Source: Aurantimonas aggregata
Lineage (GTDB): Bacteria > Pseudomonadota > Alphaproteobacteria > Rhizobiales > Rhizobiaceae
Length of the DNA: 64,000 bases
Reading direction: 5' to 3'
Assembly: GCF_010500835.1 (NCBI RefSeq)
Contig: NZ_JAAAMJ010000003.1
Location: 248,001 to 312,000 of the forward strand
Position 1 is the stretch's first letter. Each line of letters opens with the position of its first letter. Shown here piece after piece: positions 29,955 through 39,380 of the stretch. The notes under the pieces were generated by a model. It was given only the letters and a program-made list of their open reading frames with translations. It ran no database searches and was not told the origin of the DNA. The position numbers and the translations under genes were made by a program.

Positions 29955-30647
29955 TCAGAAATCCAGCTGGGTGTAATGATGCACCGGCGGCAGGCCGCGG
30001 ATGCGCTCGGTCAGCAGCGGCCGGAAGGACGGGCGCGACTTCAGCCGCATGTACCAGTCCTTGGCGGCCGGCTCCTCTTCCCAGTGGACCTCGCCGAGAT
30101 AGTCGAGGATGGACATGGCGGCCGCCGCCGCGATGTCGGCATAGGACAGGCGCGGCCCGGCCAGCCAGTCGCGGCTTTCGGCGAGCCAGCCGAGATAGCG
30201 CAGATGATGCTTGAGGTTGGCCCGCGCGGCCCGGATCGCCGAGGCGTCCGGCGCGCCGCCGCCGGCTTCCGGCCGCATCTCCAGCTTGAACACCCGCTCG
30301 CGCACCAGATAGCGCGTCACTTCGCCGTCGAGTTTGACCAGGAACCATTCCGTCAGCCGGCGGGACTCCGCCCGCTCGATCGGCTTTTCCGGCATCAGCC
30401 GCTTGTCGCGCTGGAAGACGCCGCGGGTCTCGTCGAGATACTCGCCGACGACGCTGGCGCCGACGATCGCCGGCCCCTCGTCCTCGATCATCACCGGCAG
30501 CGTCGCGGCCGGATTGAGCGCCAGGAAGTCGCGCCGCTTCTCCCAGGGCCGTTCCTCGAGGAGCTCCACCCGCTCGCCGTATTCCCCGAGGACGAGCCGC
30601 GCGAAGCGCGAGGCGGCGGACATCGGGTGATGATAGAGTTTGAGCAT
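29955..30647 (-). CDS. Glutathione S-transferase
   Basis: 230 aa. The N-terminal thioredoxin-like domain begins MLKLYHHPMSAASRFARLVLG, with Ser near the glutathione sulfur, and contains the cis-Pro motif ATLPVMIEDEGPAIVGASVV. The C-terminal helical domain contains LAGPRLSYADIAAAAAMSIL, the N-capping-box region. Substrate unknown. The longer frame to 30761 is not needed, because the family start is at 30647. Confidence 0.88.
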   Translation of the reverse strand: MLKLYHHPMSAASRFARLVLGEYGERVELLEERPWEKRRDFLALNPAATLPVMIEDEGPAIVGASVVGEYLDETRGVFQRDKRLMPEKPIERAESRRLTEWFLVKLDGEVTRYLVRERVFKLEMRPEAGGGAPDASAIRAARANLKHHLRYLGWLAESRDWLAGPRLSYADIAAAAAMSILDYLGEVHWEEEPAAKDWYMRLKSRPSFRPLLTERIRGLPPVHHYTQLDF

Positions 30648-30965
30648 GAAGGAGAGTGGGCTCTCGGCCGTTCGCCCGGGCCAACCGGCACGTGGCATGA
30701 AGGGTTCACGGAAAGCGACAGGCTGAGGCCGCTCGCCGGGATCATCGCAGCAATGCGTCAACTAAGTCTGAACGCCGATCCGCTCGCGTTCCTGGCCACA
30801 TAGCAGCCACGGCGCCGCATGCAAGGCGTTGCAATCGCGGCGAAAGACGGCCAAAGCGGCGCCGGGCGCACGTGTCACGCCGCAAATCGACCATGATGCT
30901 CCGGCGACAGGTTCGGCCCAGCCATCGGCGCTAGACCGGCGCGACCCTGCCAGCACGGGACCAGA

Positions 30966-31844
30966 ATGGATATCAAAGCGATCCTCGACGCCGTCCTGCT
31001 CGGCATCACCGAGGGCCTGACCGAGTTCATCCCGGTCTCCTCGACCGGCCACATCCTGCTGCTCGGGCATTTTCTCGGCTTTCACTCGACGGCACGCAGC
31101 TTCGAGGTGCTGATCCAGCTCGGCGCGATCCTGGCGATCCTCTCGGTCTATTTCGCCCGGCTGTGGCAGCTCTTCATCAGCCTGCCCTCGAGCGCCCGGA
31201 GCCGCCGCTTCGTCGGCGGAATCCTCCTCGCCTTCCTGCCGGCCGCGCTGTTCGGCGCGCTCGGCCACGATTTCATCAAGACGGTGCTGTTCGAATCGCC
31301 GATGGTGATCTGCGTCGCGCTGATCGTCGGCGGCGTCATCCTGCTGGTCATCGACCGCCTGCCGCTCAAGGTCCGCTATGACGACATCATGGACTATCCA
31401 CTGTCGCTCTGCCTGAAGATCGGGCTGTTCCAGTGCCTGGCGCTGATCCCCGGCACGTCGCGCTCGGGCGCCACCATCGCCGGTTCGCTGCTGATGGGCA
31501 CCGACAAGCGCTCCGCGGCGGAGTTCTCGTTCTTCCTGGCGATGCCGACCATGCTCGGCGCCTTCACCTACGACCTCCTAAAGAACCACCAGCTCCTGTC
31601 GGTCGACGATCTCTGGCTGGTGGCCATCGGCTTCGTCTCGGCCTTCCTGGCGGCCCTGTTCGTGGTGCGCCGGCTGCTCGACTTCGTTTCGCGGCACGGC
31701 TTCGCGCCCTTCGCCTGGTGGCGCATCGGCGTCGGCGTCGTCGGCATGGTGCTGCTGCTGGCCCTGCCGCCTGCCCCGGATGCCGGCACGGCCGCTCCGC
31801 TCGGCCACCGGGTCACCGACCACGGCGTGCCGGACGGGCAGTAG
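30966..31844 (+). CDS. uppP: Undecaprenyl-diphosphatase
   Basis: 292 aa polytopic membrane protein (BacA/UppP) that recycles undecaprenyl pyrophosphate for cell wall synthesis; excess gives bacitracin resistance. The two family motifs are clear: [21 protein letters not shown] near the N-terminus (two parts [14 protein letters not shown] and TGHILLL) and [17 protein letters not shown] at ~165-181. The adjacent NDUFA9-like gene is a common neighbour in Hyphomicrobiales. About 200 bp of non-coding sequence precede it, enough for its promoter. Confidence 0.95.
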   Translation: MDIKAILDAVLLGITEGLTEFIPVSSTGHILLLGHFLGFHSTARSFEVLIQLGAILAILSVYFARLWQLFISLPSSARSRRFVGGILLAFLPAALFGALGHDFIKTVLFESPMVICVALIVGGVILLVIDRLPLKVRYDDIMDYPLSLCLKIGLFQCLALIPGTSRSGATIAGSLLMGTDKRSAAEFSFFLAMPTMLGAFTYDLLKNHQLLSVDDLWLVAIGFVSAFLAALFVVRRLLDFVSRHGFAPFAWWRIGVGVVGMVLLLALPPAPDAGTAAPLGHRVTDHGVPDGQ

Positions 31845-31854
31845 CCCCCGCCGC

Positions 31855-32607
31855 TCAGAGCAGTCCGAGGACGCCGCGCCGCACCAGGTCGAGCGCGAGG
31901 ATCGCGAGGATCGTGCGCAGCATCACGCGAAAGTAGCGCTCGTCGAGCCGGCGCAGCAGCGCGGTACCGGCGAGCGTGCCGAGAAAACCGGTGACGATCA
32001 TCGCCAGGAGCAGCGCCGCATAGGGCCACAGGACGATGCCCATGGCGAAGAAGGCGACCGCCTTCAGCGCGTGCTGGATCGCCGTCACCGCCGCCAGCGT
32101 CGCCACCACCGTCTCGCGCGCCTTGAAGGTCTGCGCGAACAAGGCGGCCATGATCGGCGCCGTGGCGCCGAAGAACATCGACAGGAAGGTCGTCACCGCC
32201 CCGGTCAGCGCGAAGCCGGCGAAGCCGAGCATGCCCAGCCGCGGGATCGGCACGAAGGTGACGAGGAGGATGAACAGGCCGATGGAGATCTGCAGCGCCG
32301 ATTCGGGCAGCGCCACGACGAAGCGCGCGCCGATCAGCGCCCCGATCGCCCCGCCGAGCAGGAAGGGCGGCAGCGCGGCCCACGCGACGCCGCGGCGCTG
32401 GATGATCACGCGACCGCCATTGGAGGCGAGCTGGACGATGCCGTGCAGCGGGATCAGCACCGCCACCGGCAGGAACACCGTCATCACCGCCAGCAGCGAC
32501 AGGCCGCCGCCGAGCCCGAAGGCGGCAGTCAGCGCCGAGGTGCAGAAGCTGGCGACGACGAGGATCGCGGCGCCGGCGGCGCCGAGCCCCGGCGGCAGGA
32601 CCTCCAT
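31855..32607 (-). CDS. TauE/SafE-family membrane permease
   Basis: 250 aa with about eight hydrophobic helices. The internal repeat of the family appears as ALTAAFGLGGGLSLLAVM near the N-terminus and FALTGAVTTFLSMFFGATAP in the middle. Members export sulfite, sulfoacetate or other organosulfur anions, but specificity is not readable from sequence. It is convergent with uppP, with 10 bp between stops, and 14 bp downstream of the NDUFA9-like gene, so probably co-transcribed with that gene. Start at 32607 removes a long Arg/Pro-rich false extension. Confidence 0.85.
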   Translation of the reverse strand: MEVLPPGLGAAGAAILVVASFCTSALTAAFGLGGGLSLLAVMTVFLPVAVLIPLHGIVQLASNGGRVIIQRRGVAWAALPPFLLGGAIGALIGARFVVALPESALQISIGLFILLVTFVPIPRLGMLGFAGFALTGAVTTFLSMFFGATAPIMAALFAQTFKARETVVATLAAVTAIQHALKAVAFFAMGIVLWPYAALLLAMIVTGFLGTLAGTALLRRLDERYFRVMLRTILAILALDLVRRGVLGLL

Positions 32608-32621
32608 CGGCCGCCTGTGCC

Positions 32622-33629
32622 TCAGCGCTGCTCGTCGGATTCTTCGCGGCCGAGCCCGCCGGCCTGCGGCTGCGGCTGGGTGAACTGCCCCTGCGGCCGA
32701 AAGCGCACGAGATAGGTGGGCAGCACCGCCTCGAGCGTGCGGCCCCTGATGCCGAAGGCAGCGAGGGTGCGCCCCTCCGCCTCGGCGGCGTCCGAGACGA
32801 CGTTGTCGTGGCGCAGCTGGCGCACCTGGTCGGGCGTCAGCGGCGCGCCGGGCAGATAGCGCATGACGCTCGCCATGCCGCCGGCGGCGCCGAACGGGAT
32901 CGTCAGGAGGCGGCGCCGGCGGCCGATGATCCGCAGCATCTCCTCCATCATCTCGCGGAAGGTCAGCACTTCCGGCCCGCCCAGCTCGTAGAGGCGACCG
33001 CCCGGCACCGCGCCGTCCACCGTGGCGGCGATCGCCTCGGCGACGTCGCCGACATAGACCGGCTGAAAGCGGGTGTGGCCGCCGCCGATCAGCGGCAGGA
33101 ACGGCGAGAACCGCGCCATGTCGGCGAAGCGGTTGAAGAACTGGTCCTCGGCGCCGAACACGATCGACGGGCGGATCACAGTGGCGTTGGGGATGGTCTC
33201 GAACACCGCCGCCTCGCCCAGCGCCTTGCTGCGCCCATAGGCGGTGTCGCCGTCCGCCGCGACGCCGATCGCCGAGATCTGGGTCACGCCGGCGCCGACG
33301 CCGCGCGCCGCCTCGGCCACCAGTCGGGCGCCGTCGGCCTGCAGCGCGTCGAAACGCTGCTTGCCGCTCTCGGCCAGGATGCCGACGAGATTGATCACGT
33401 GGTCGGCGCTCTCGACCGCCCGCTCGACCGACCACGGATAGCGCAGATTGGCCTGGATCGGCATGATCTGGCCCATGTTGCCGTTCGGCTGCAGGTGATA
33501 GGCGAGGTCCGGCCGGCGGCAGGCGACGCGGATGCGGTGGCCGCGCCTGGCCAGCGCCTGCACGACGTAGCGGCCGATGAAGCCCGATCCGCCGAACACC
33601 GCCACCGTCTTGCCCGTATCGACCGTCAT
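32622..33629 (-). CDS. Complex I NDUFA9-subunit-like NAD(P)-binding protein
   Basis: 335 aa atypical SDR. The nucleotide-binding motif is VAVFGGSGFIGRYVVQALARRG; its core is GGSGFIG at ~12-18. The catalytic Tyr region is modified (SAIGVAADGDTAYGRSKALGE), as in the NDUFA9 accessory subunit of mitochondrial complex I and its alphaproteobacterial homologues. ATVIRPSIVFGAEDQFFNRFA is a family hallmark, given here as RPSIVFGAEDQFFN. It may bind NADPH structurally and may also act in quinone or lipid metabolism; the bacterial role is not settled. Confidence 0.85.
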   Translation of the reverse strand: MTVDTGKTVAVFGGSGFIGRYVVQALARRGHRIRVACRRPDLAYHLQPNGNMGQIMPIQANLRYPWSVERAVESADHVINLVGILAESGKQRFDALQADGARLVAEAARGVGAGVTQISAIGVAADGDTAYGRSKALGEAAVFETIPNATVIRPSIVFGAEDQFFNRFADMARFSPFLPLIGGGHTRFQPVYVGDVAEAIAATVDGAVPGGRLYELGGPEVLTFREMMEEMLRIIGRRRRLLTIPFGAAGGMASVMRYLPGAPLTPDQVRQLRHDNVVSDAAEAEGRTLAAFGIRGRTLEAVLPTYLVRFRPQGQFTQPQPQAGGLGREESDEQR

Positions 33630-33873
33630 TCCGCCCGCTCCTTCGATCGCTGCCGCATGGCGGCATCCTTCAGCGCGGTCATAGCCGGTTCACCGGGGGA
33701 GGTGAAGGCGAAACGCCGCCATGCCGGGCGATCGCCCGCGGCAAATCCGACCCGCCCGGGGTCGCCCACCGCCCCGCCTGCGCGATAATCGTCGCCGCGT
33801 GAAGCCGTTCCGCGACCATTCGGCAGAAACCGCGTTGACAGGGAGGGGTCCAGCTTCTAATGGTCCGCGCCGT

Positions 33874-33958
33874 GCCCAGGTGGCGGAATTGGTAGACGCG
33901 CACGGTTCAGGTCCGTGTGCCGCGAGGCGTGAAGGTTCGAGTCCTTTCCTGGGCACCA
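33874..33958 (+). tRNA. tRNA-Leu (anticodon CAG)
   Basis: 85-nt class II tRNA with a long variable arm. The acceptor arms GCCCAGG (33874-33880) and CCTGGGC (33948-33954) pair fully, followed by A and CCA. The anticodon stem CACGG/CCGTG encloses TTCAGGT, giving CAG for the codon CTG. The T arm GGTTCGAGTCC is standard. A tyrosine integrase follows 166 bp downstream, so this tRNA is the likely attachment target of the element. Confidence 0.97.
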
Positions 33959-34070
33959 TTTACCTGTACAGCAGCGACCAGCTAGGTCCTGAAGGATAGC
34001 CGCAAGCCCTGCATTGCAAAGGCTTTGCGTCCAGCATCGTCCAAAGACAATGCGTGACATCCGCAAGAGT

Positions 34071-34089
34071 TGGGGGTATTTCTGGGGGT
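34071..34089 (+). repeat. Direct repeats TGGGGGT between tRNA-Leu and integrase
   Basis: TGGGGGT occurs at 34071-34077 and again at 34083-34089, 12 bp apart, just upstream of the integrase start. Short G-rich direct repeats here may be integrase arm sites or excisionase sites. This is positional inference. Confidence 0.4.
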
Positions 34090-34123
34090 GCAGGTAACGC
34101 CCTCAGTAGACCTCTGGAAGCCA

Positions 34124-35320
34124 ATGCCCCTCTCGGACGTCAAGATCCGCAGCGCTCCGGCGCGCGACAAGCCCTACAAGATTTTTGACGGCGGGGGCCT
34201 CCATCTGCTCGTCACTCCCAAGGAGGCGCGGCTGTGGCGCCTCAAATATCGATTCGCCGGCCGCGAAAAGCTCTTGTCGTTCGGACCCTATCCGCTGGTT
34301 TCCTTGAAGCTGGCACGTTCCAAGCGGGATGCTGCCCGGCTGCAACTGCTCGAGGGCCAGGATCCAGGAGAGGTTCGGCGTGCTGCTCGCCTCAGCGAGG
34401 AGCGCGATCGTGCGCTGACCTTCGATCATATTGCGGCAGAGTACCTCGAGAAACTCGAACGGGAAGGGCGTGCTGCAGCGACGATGAAGAAGACGCGCTG
34501 GCTTCTGGATATCGTCAAGCCACGACTGGGATCCCGCCCGATCGCGCAGATTGAAGCACCGGACGTTCTGGAGCTGCTGCGACAGATCGAGAGCAATGGC
34601 ACCTACGAGACATCGCGCCGCCTTCGAAGCACCATCGGGACTGTCTTTCGCTTCGCCATCGCCACCGGGCGGGCAAGCTCGGATCCGACCGCCGCCCTGA
34701 AAGGCGCTCTTGTGCGCCCGCAGGTCAAATTGCGCTCGGCGTTGCTCGATCCCAGGGAGGTCGGGAAGCTGCTGCTGACGATCGAGACATCCTCTGGCCA
34801 GCCCACAACGAAGCACGCCCTATGCTTGTTAGCGCTTCTGGCGCCCCGGCCGGGAGAGCTGCGGCTTGCGAAATGGGAAGAGTTCGATCTTGACGGTGCA
34901 GTCTGGCGAGTGCCTGCCGAGCGAATGAAGATGCGACGGCCGCATCGTGTCCCGCTGCCACCGCAGGCTCTGCGGGAGCTTGCCGAACTCGCGCGGTGTA
35001 CCGGCGACAGCGACTTCTTGTTTCCGTCAATCAACTCTTGGAAGAAGCCAATCTCCGAAAACACCCTCAACGTCGCTTTGAAGCGCATGGGTTACGGCGC
35101 CGATCAGGTTACCGCCCATGGATTCCGGGCGACCTTCAGTACGCTGGCAAATGAAAGCGGCCAATGGCATTCCGATGCGATCGAGCGCGCGCTGGCGCAT
35201 GTCGAGAACAACGATGTCAGGCGCGCCTATGTGCGAGGGGAACATTGGGACGAACGCGTTCGCATGGCGCTCTGGTGGGCCGACCAACTTGATGCGTTCA
35301 GAGCGTTGGCACGGGCGTGA
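34124..35320 (+). CDS. int: P4-type tyrosine integrase
   Basis: 398 aa. The N-terminal DUF4102 arm-binding domain (DKPYKIFDGGGLHLLVTPK, RLWRLKYRFAGREKLLSFGPYPLVSL) is followed by a SAM-like core-binding domain and the catalytic domain. Catalytic residues: Arg in APRPGELRLAKW (~250), His-x-x-Arg in HGFRATFSTLANE (~330) and Tyr in NDVRRAYVRGEHWDER (~368). The start MPLSDVKIRSAPARDK at 34124 is the family start; an open frame extends to 34070. It lies beside tRNA-Leu and most likely catalyses integration there. Its stop overlaps the next gene as GTGA. Confidence 0.93.
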   Translation: MPLSDVKIRSAPARDKPYKIFDGGGLHLLVTPKEARLWRLKYRFAGREKLLSFGPYPLVSLKLARSKRDAARLQLLEGQDPGEVRRAARLSEERDRALTFDHIAAEYLEKLEREGRAAATMKKTRWLLDIVKPRLGSRPIAQIEAPDVLELLRQIESNGTYETSRRLRSTIGTVFRFAIATGRASSDPTAALKGALVRPQVKLRSALLDPREVGKLLLTIETSSGQPTTKHALCLLALLAPRPGELRLAKWEEFDLDGAVWRVPAERMKMRRPHRVPLPPQALRELAELARCTGDSDFLFPSINSWKKPISENTLNVALKRMGYGADQVTAHGFRATFSTLANESGQWHSDAIERALAHVENNDVRRAYVRGEHWDERVRMALWWADQLDAFRALARA

Positions 35321-36093
35321 CGGACGGCAACTCGGACAGCCCGCTAACCCTTTACACGCTTGGAGGAAGGAAAATCCTCAACGAGGCCGCGGTGGAAGCG
35401 ATCTTGAGTCGCACCGGGCTGCCGCTTAGGGAAGGCTTTGACGCGGTTGCGCTGGAGCATCACCTGAATGAGTTGATCGATCGTACTCTCTTCAAGATGT
35501 TCACTCCGCGTTACTCGCGAGAAGAACATGAAACGTTGAGGCGCCACCTTCTCGCGTACGAGAAGCTCGGCCGGGAACTGTCGACGAAGGATTTCTTTCC
35601 ACCGCGCCTCCCGAAGGGTTGGTACGACAAGACCATGACGTGGTTTGAGGACATGGACCCTCTTCTCGCGAGCCTGTCGCGCGGTGGCCGACCCGGCAAG
35701 ATCCAGATCTCCTACTTCTACCCACGCGCACTTGGTCTATTCGCCTCGGCCTTCGGTGTCATTCCCGTCTCGACCAGTCGTGACAACAATCTCGAAGACG
35801 GCCCAACGGCCCGTTTCCTGCGCGAATTGCTGCGTCAGATCGACGAGGTTCTCGCTGTCACTTCATTTGAAGATTCATTGCCAGATAAAGAGCTCGTCAA
35901 GTTCCGCGACTTCAAGACCACCAACGCTGCGGTGAAACAAAATATTGCCCGTGCCATGAAGCTCGAAAACTCCGCAGCAACCGCTGCGACCGGTGCTTCA
36001 GGTGGGGCCCTAGGCTCGGCTAGAGCATCCAAGCTTTGGGAGGATTTCGAGCGCCAGTACAATGGCTTCCAGCCAAGCAGACCGCCGAGGTGA
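35317..36093 (+). CDS. Element-borne protein of unknown function
   Basis: 258 aa from GTG (35317), which overlaps the integrase stop by four bases, so expression is probably coupled to integrase. Mostly charged and helical, with motifs such as ERHTLRRHLLAYEKLGREL-like (HETLRRHLLAYEKLGREL) and GRPGKIQISYFYPRALGLFASAFG. There is no signal peptide or membrane helix. A short Ala/Thr/Gly-rich linker lies near ~225-240. Base composition is less GC-rich than neighbouring chromosomal genes. I do not recognise the family; similar proteins next to integrases are sometimes accessory recombination or entry-exclusion proteins, but nothing here proves that. Confidence 0.7.
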   Translation: MTDGNSDSPLTLYTLGGRKILNEAAVEAILSRTGLPLREGFDAVALEHHLNELIDRTLFKMFTPRYSREEHETLRRHLLAYEKLGRELSTKDFFPPRLPKGWYDKTMTWFEDMDPLLASLSRGGRPGKIQISYFYPRALGLFASAFGVIPVSTSRDNNLEDGPTARFLRELLRQIDEVLAVTSFEDSLPDKELVKFRDFKTTNAAVKQNIARAMKLENSAATAATGASGGALGSARASKLWEDFERQYNGFQPSRPPR

Positions 36094-36196
36094 CAAAACC
36101 TTGGCCCGAACGCCCTCAGTTTTGTCCCGATACACCGATCGTTACCGGACGTAGCCTGCGGTCTCAGGATCTCATTGGAACGACGGAGCAGACGAC

Positions 36197-36430
36197 ATGG
36201 GTAGCGATTTCGATGAAAAGCCTTGGGAAGGCATTGCGCCGACTGGGCGGATGTTGCGCCCCGAGGCTGTAATCACCCGCGTGGGGCTTTCTCGATCGCA
36301 AGTCTACCAGATGATTGCTGAAGAGCGTTTTCCTCCCTTCCTGAAGCTCAGCACCCGCGCCTCCGCAATGCCAGAAGCCTGGCTCGATGCCTTCATTGCT
36401 CGGCGCGCCGAAATTGCGATTGGCAAGTAG
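36197..36430 (+). CDS. AlpA-family helix-turn-helix regulator
   Basis: 77 aa. The core LRPEAVITRVGLSRSQVYQMIAEERFPP is the AlpA/MerR-like winged HTH (shown here as VITRVGLSRSQVYQMI). AlpA proteins of satellites and cryptic prophages act as excisionase activators or direct excisionases. It sits between the integrase unit and the replication gene, the usual place. The start ATG at 36197 is 103 bp after the preceding gene, leaving room for a promoter. Confidence 0.85.
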   Translation: MGSDFDEKPWEGIAPTGRMLRPEAVITRVGLSRSQVYQMIAEERFPPFLKLSTRASAMPEAWLDAFIARRAEIAIGK

Positions 36431-36502
36431 CCAAAAGCTATTCGAGGGTCTGAGCGACAGCCTGACCGACGCAACCGGCGATCTCTTGGGCTGAGAGCAG
36501 GC

Positions 36503-39301
36503 ATGTCAAAATCGCAGTTCGCTAACGATATCATCCGCATTTCCGGGGGCCGCCAGTCCCTCGGCAAGGTCAAGAATATCACCCCCTCCTGGGGCATGTT
36601 GACCGCCACTCTCTCCAAGCCGCAGATCACGCAGGAGACCTTCAAGCAGTATATGGCGCTTAAGAAGGAGGAACAGGACCTCCTCAAGAACGTCAACGGC
36701 TTCTGGATCGGCAGCCATTGTATCGACGGCCGCCGGAAGAAGACGAACCTGCGCCCGCGCGACGTCCTGGCCCTCGACTTCGACAATATGACGCCGGCCT
36801 TGCTGTCGAAGATCATGCGGCGCGAGTTCAATATCCTCAAGCGCGTCGAGTTCTTCATCCACACGACGCGCAAGCACACGGCCGAGAAGCCGCGCATCCG
36901 CATGGTCTTCCCGCTCGCGAAGCCCTGCCAGATCGACGACTACACGGCCCTCTCGCGCATCGTCGCATGGTCGATCGACAAGACGATGGAGGCGGTCGAC
37001 GACGTGTCGTTCCGCCCCGCGCAGATGATGTATAACCCGTCGCATTCCCGCGACGCCGAGTTCATCGCCAAGCTCTTCGCGGGCGAAATGCTCCTCGACC
37101 CGAGGGACGTCTTCAAGGCGTTCCGGGCACGCGACCTCGACCCGCACAATCACCTGCACCTGCCCTACTCGGAGTCGCAGGGCCAGAAGCGCCTCGCCGC
37201 CGAGAAGGCCGAGGACCCTTGGGAGAAGGACGGGATCGTCGGGGCCTTCTGCCGGGCCTTCCCGATCGAGCAGGCCATCGCCGAGTTCCTGCCCGAGGAC
37301 TACGGGCCGGGCGATATGTCGGGCGCGAAGCCCCGCTACACCTACCTCAAGGGCACGACCGCGAACGGCGTCGAAATCCAGGACGACGGCCGCTTCCTCT
37401 ACTCCCATCACACGTCGGACCCCTTGTCCGACATGCTCGTCAACGCCTTCGACGCGGTCCGCATCGTCAAGTTCGGCGCGCTCGACGAGAAGGTCGACGA
37501 GGACACGCCGATCGGCAAGCGCCCGTCCTTCAAGAAAATGGTCGAGTTCGCGCAGGCGATCCCGGCCGTGAAGAAGGACCTCGTCGAGCGCCGTTTCAGC
37601 GACGTCGAGGAGGCCTTCGACGACCTGGACCCGGAGCCCGAGGACGACGTCCATCCGTCGCCGCCGCGCACGCCCGACGTTCCGTCTAGTCGGGAACTGT
37701 CCGCCGAGGAACTGGAACTCCTCGGGCCGTCGGTCGACGACGCGGAAGAGGGCGGCGGACGCATCCCGGCCGACGCTTTCGACGACCTGCCGGCCGATCC
37801 CGACGAGGAGATCGAGAAGAGCGAGCAAGTATCGAAGGCCGCAGAGCGTCCGCCCGAGGATTGGCGGCAGGACCTCGACGCCACGAAGGACGGCGGGCTC
37901 AAGAAAACGATCTACAACTACTCGGTCATCTTCCAGAACGACTCCCGCTTCTACAAGCGGTTTGCTGACAACGAAATGCTCCAGGGCGAAGTCCTCTATC
38001 GCCCGATCACGTCGCGGTCGCGCTTCGGCGTCGACCTGCCGGTCAGGGACCGGGAGAACGGCGACCGGATCGAGGACTACATGGTCGCGCAGATGCGGAC
38101 CGTGCTCGAAGGGCCGGCCGAGTTCGGCGGCTACGGCTTCCCGAATGCCCCGACGACGAACGTCAACGCGGCGATCTCGCTCGCGGCGAAGAGCTACCGC
38201 TTCCATCCGGTTCGGAACCTCGTCAAGGAAGGCCGCAAGCCGGTCATTTGGGACAAGGTCCCTCGCCTGGAGACGGTCCTCCAGCGGTACTTCAAGGTCG
38301 AGGACAACCCCTACATTCGCGAGGCCTTCCGCTTGATGATGCTGGCCGCCGTGACGCGCGCGTTCGAGCCGGGGCACAAGTTCGACTTCTGCCTGATCAT
38401 CCAGGGCGAGCAGGGCATCGGCAAGTCGAGCTTCCTGGAAATGCTCGGGCGCTATTCCTGGTATGCCGTCTTCGACTGCGGCTTCGACGACGTCCAGAAG
38501 GCCGTCGAGAAGATGCAGGGCCACTCCATCATGGAGATCGGCGAAATGTCCGCCTATCACAAGTCGGACATGGACGCGATCAAGCAGTTCCTCTCGACGA
38601 CCAAGGACACGGTCCGGCTGGCCTACGCTCACCGCGCGAAGGAATACCACCGGCAGGCCGTCTTCTTCGGCACGGTCAACACCGACCAGTTCCTCCGCGA
38701 CCTCACCGGCAACCGCCGCATGTGGCCGGTCAAGGCCACCCTGCCGCGCAACGTGCCGTTCGACTTCACGGCGTTCGCGCGCGAGGTCGACCAGCTTTGG
38801 GCCGAGGCCTACGCGATCTATGCCGCCATGCGGGCAGCGAAGCCGAAGGGCTCGCTCTACCTCGATCTCTCGGACGCCGCCCGCCCCTATGCCATCGCGG
38901 CGCAGGACGGCGCGCAGATGGAGACGCAGGCTGAAATTTGGGGCGCGCAGATGGCCGCTTGGCTGGAGACCCCGGTCTCGAAGGAAGAGGCCCTGAACGG
39001 CGGCATGACCGACCGCTTCGACGACCTCGACGGCAAGCTCTACCTGCGGACCTGCGTCTCGACCTCGCAGCTTTGGCTTGATTGCCTCCAGATGCGCCGG
39101 GAGGACCTGCGGCCTAATCAAATGCAGTTCTCCGCAGCGCAGTCCCGCATTCCGGGCTGGCGGCGCGAAGACAGCCGGAAGAAGCACAAGTTCGACGGCG
39201 TGATGCTCCGCGCTTTGGTCCGCGAGGACGCTACGGAGGCTCAAATTTGGGAGCGGATCATGCCGTATGTCGAGTTAGATGACAGCGATCTCACCGGCTG
39301 A
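36503..39301 (+). CDS. Primase-helicase with N-terminal PrimPol-like and C-terminal VapE ATPase domains
   Basis: 932 aa. Residues ~60-190 look like an archaeo-eukaryotic primase domain: the metal pair in LALDFDNMTP (Asp92, Asp94), His120 in FFIHTTRKHTAEKPRIRMVF (read FFIHTTRKH and KPRIRMVFPL) and SFRPAQMMYNPSH. Residues ~240-460 are a long acidic linker rich in Asp/Glu/Pro. Residues ~540-830 are a VapE/SF3-like P-loop helicase with Walker A GEQGIGKSS (Gly635 to Ser643), acidic motif IMEIGEMSA and FFGTVNTDQFLRDLTGNRRMWPV, whose core is TGNRRMWPV. It likely initiates replication of the element from the iteron region just downstream. 'Virulence-associated E' is a historical name and not evidence of virulence. 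Confidence 0.88.
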   Translation: MSKSQFANDIIRISGGRQSLGKVKNITPSWGMLTATLSKPQITQETFKQYMALKKEEQDLLKNVNGFWIGSHCIDGRRKKTNLRPRDVLALDFDNMTPALLSKIMRREFNILKRVEFFIHTTRKHTAEKPRIRMVFPLAKPCQIDDYTALSRIVAWSIDKTMEAVDDVSFRPAQMMYNPSHSRDAEFIAKLFAGEMLLDPRDVFKAFRARDLDPHNHLHLPYSESQGQKRLAAEKAEDPWEKDGIVGAFCRAFPIEQAIAEFLPEDYGPGDMSGAKPRYTYLKGTTANGVEIQDDGRFLYSHHTSDPLSDMLVNAFDAVRIVKFGALDEKVDEDTPIGKRPSFKKMVEFAQAIPAVKKDLVERRFSDVEEAFDDLDPEPEDDVHPSPPRTPDVPSSRELSAEELELLGPSVDDAEEGGGRIPADAFDDLPADPDEEIEKSEQVSKAAERPPEDWRQDLDATKDGGLKKTIYNYSVIFQNDSRFYKRFADNEMLQGEVLYRPITSRSRFGVDLPVRDRENGDRIEDYMVAQMRTVLEGPAEFGGYGFPNAPTTNVNAAISLAAKSYRFHPVRNLVKEGRKPVIWDKVPRLETVLQRYFKVEDNPYIREAFRLMMLAAVTRAFEPGHKFDFCLIIQGEQGIGKSSFLEMLGRYSWYAVFDCGFDDVQKAVEKMQGHSIMEIGEMSAYHKSDMDAIKQFLSTTKDTVRLAYAHRAKEYHRQAVFFGTVNTDQFLRDLTGNRRMWPVKATLPRNVPFDFTAFAREVDQLWAEAYAIYAAMRAAKPKGSLYLDLSDAARPYAIAAQDGAQMETQAEIWGAQMAAWLETPVSKEEALNGGMTDRFDDLDGKLYLRTCVSTSQLWLDCLQMRREDLRPNQMQFSAAQSRIPGWRREDSRKKHKFDGVMLRALVREDATEAQIWERIMPYVELDDSDLTG

Positions 39302-39351
39302 ACCCGGTACGGGCAGCGTTCGACGCAGTTTTTTCGGCTTTGAATACAGAA

Positions 39352-39376
39352 GGGCGGCTCTCGGGTCGCCCTTTTT
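39352..39376 (+). terminator. Rho-independent terminator after the primase-helicase gene
   Basis: GGGCG (39352-39356) pairs with CGCCC (39367-39371) across a ten-base loop, followed by TTTTT at 39372-39376. It lies 51 bp after the stop codon and just before the iteron array. Confidence 0.7.
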
Positions 39377-39380
39377 CGTC

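Noticed and set aside
33690-34066. Minus-strand frames with GKDSNLHASRHTDLN or similar
   Set aside because: They are antisense readings of tRNA-Leu and carry the usual false peptide motif.
36506-39244. 912-residue open frame opposite the primase-helicase gene
   Set aside because: It lies antisense over almost the whole gene, lacks any domain, and is explained by GC-rich codon bias. The forward frame has clear Walker and primase motifs.
36503-39301. Virulence function from the VapE name
   Set aside because: The domain is a replication helicase of mobile elements; no virulence gene is present.
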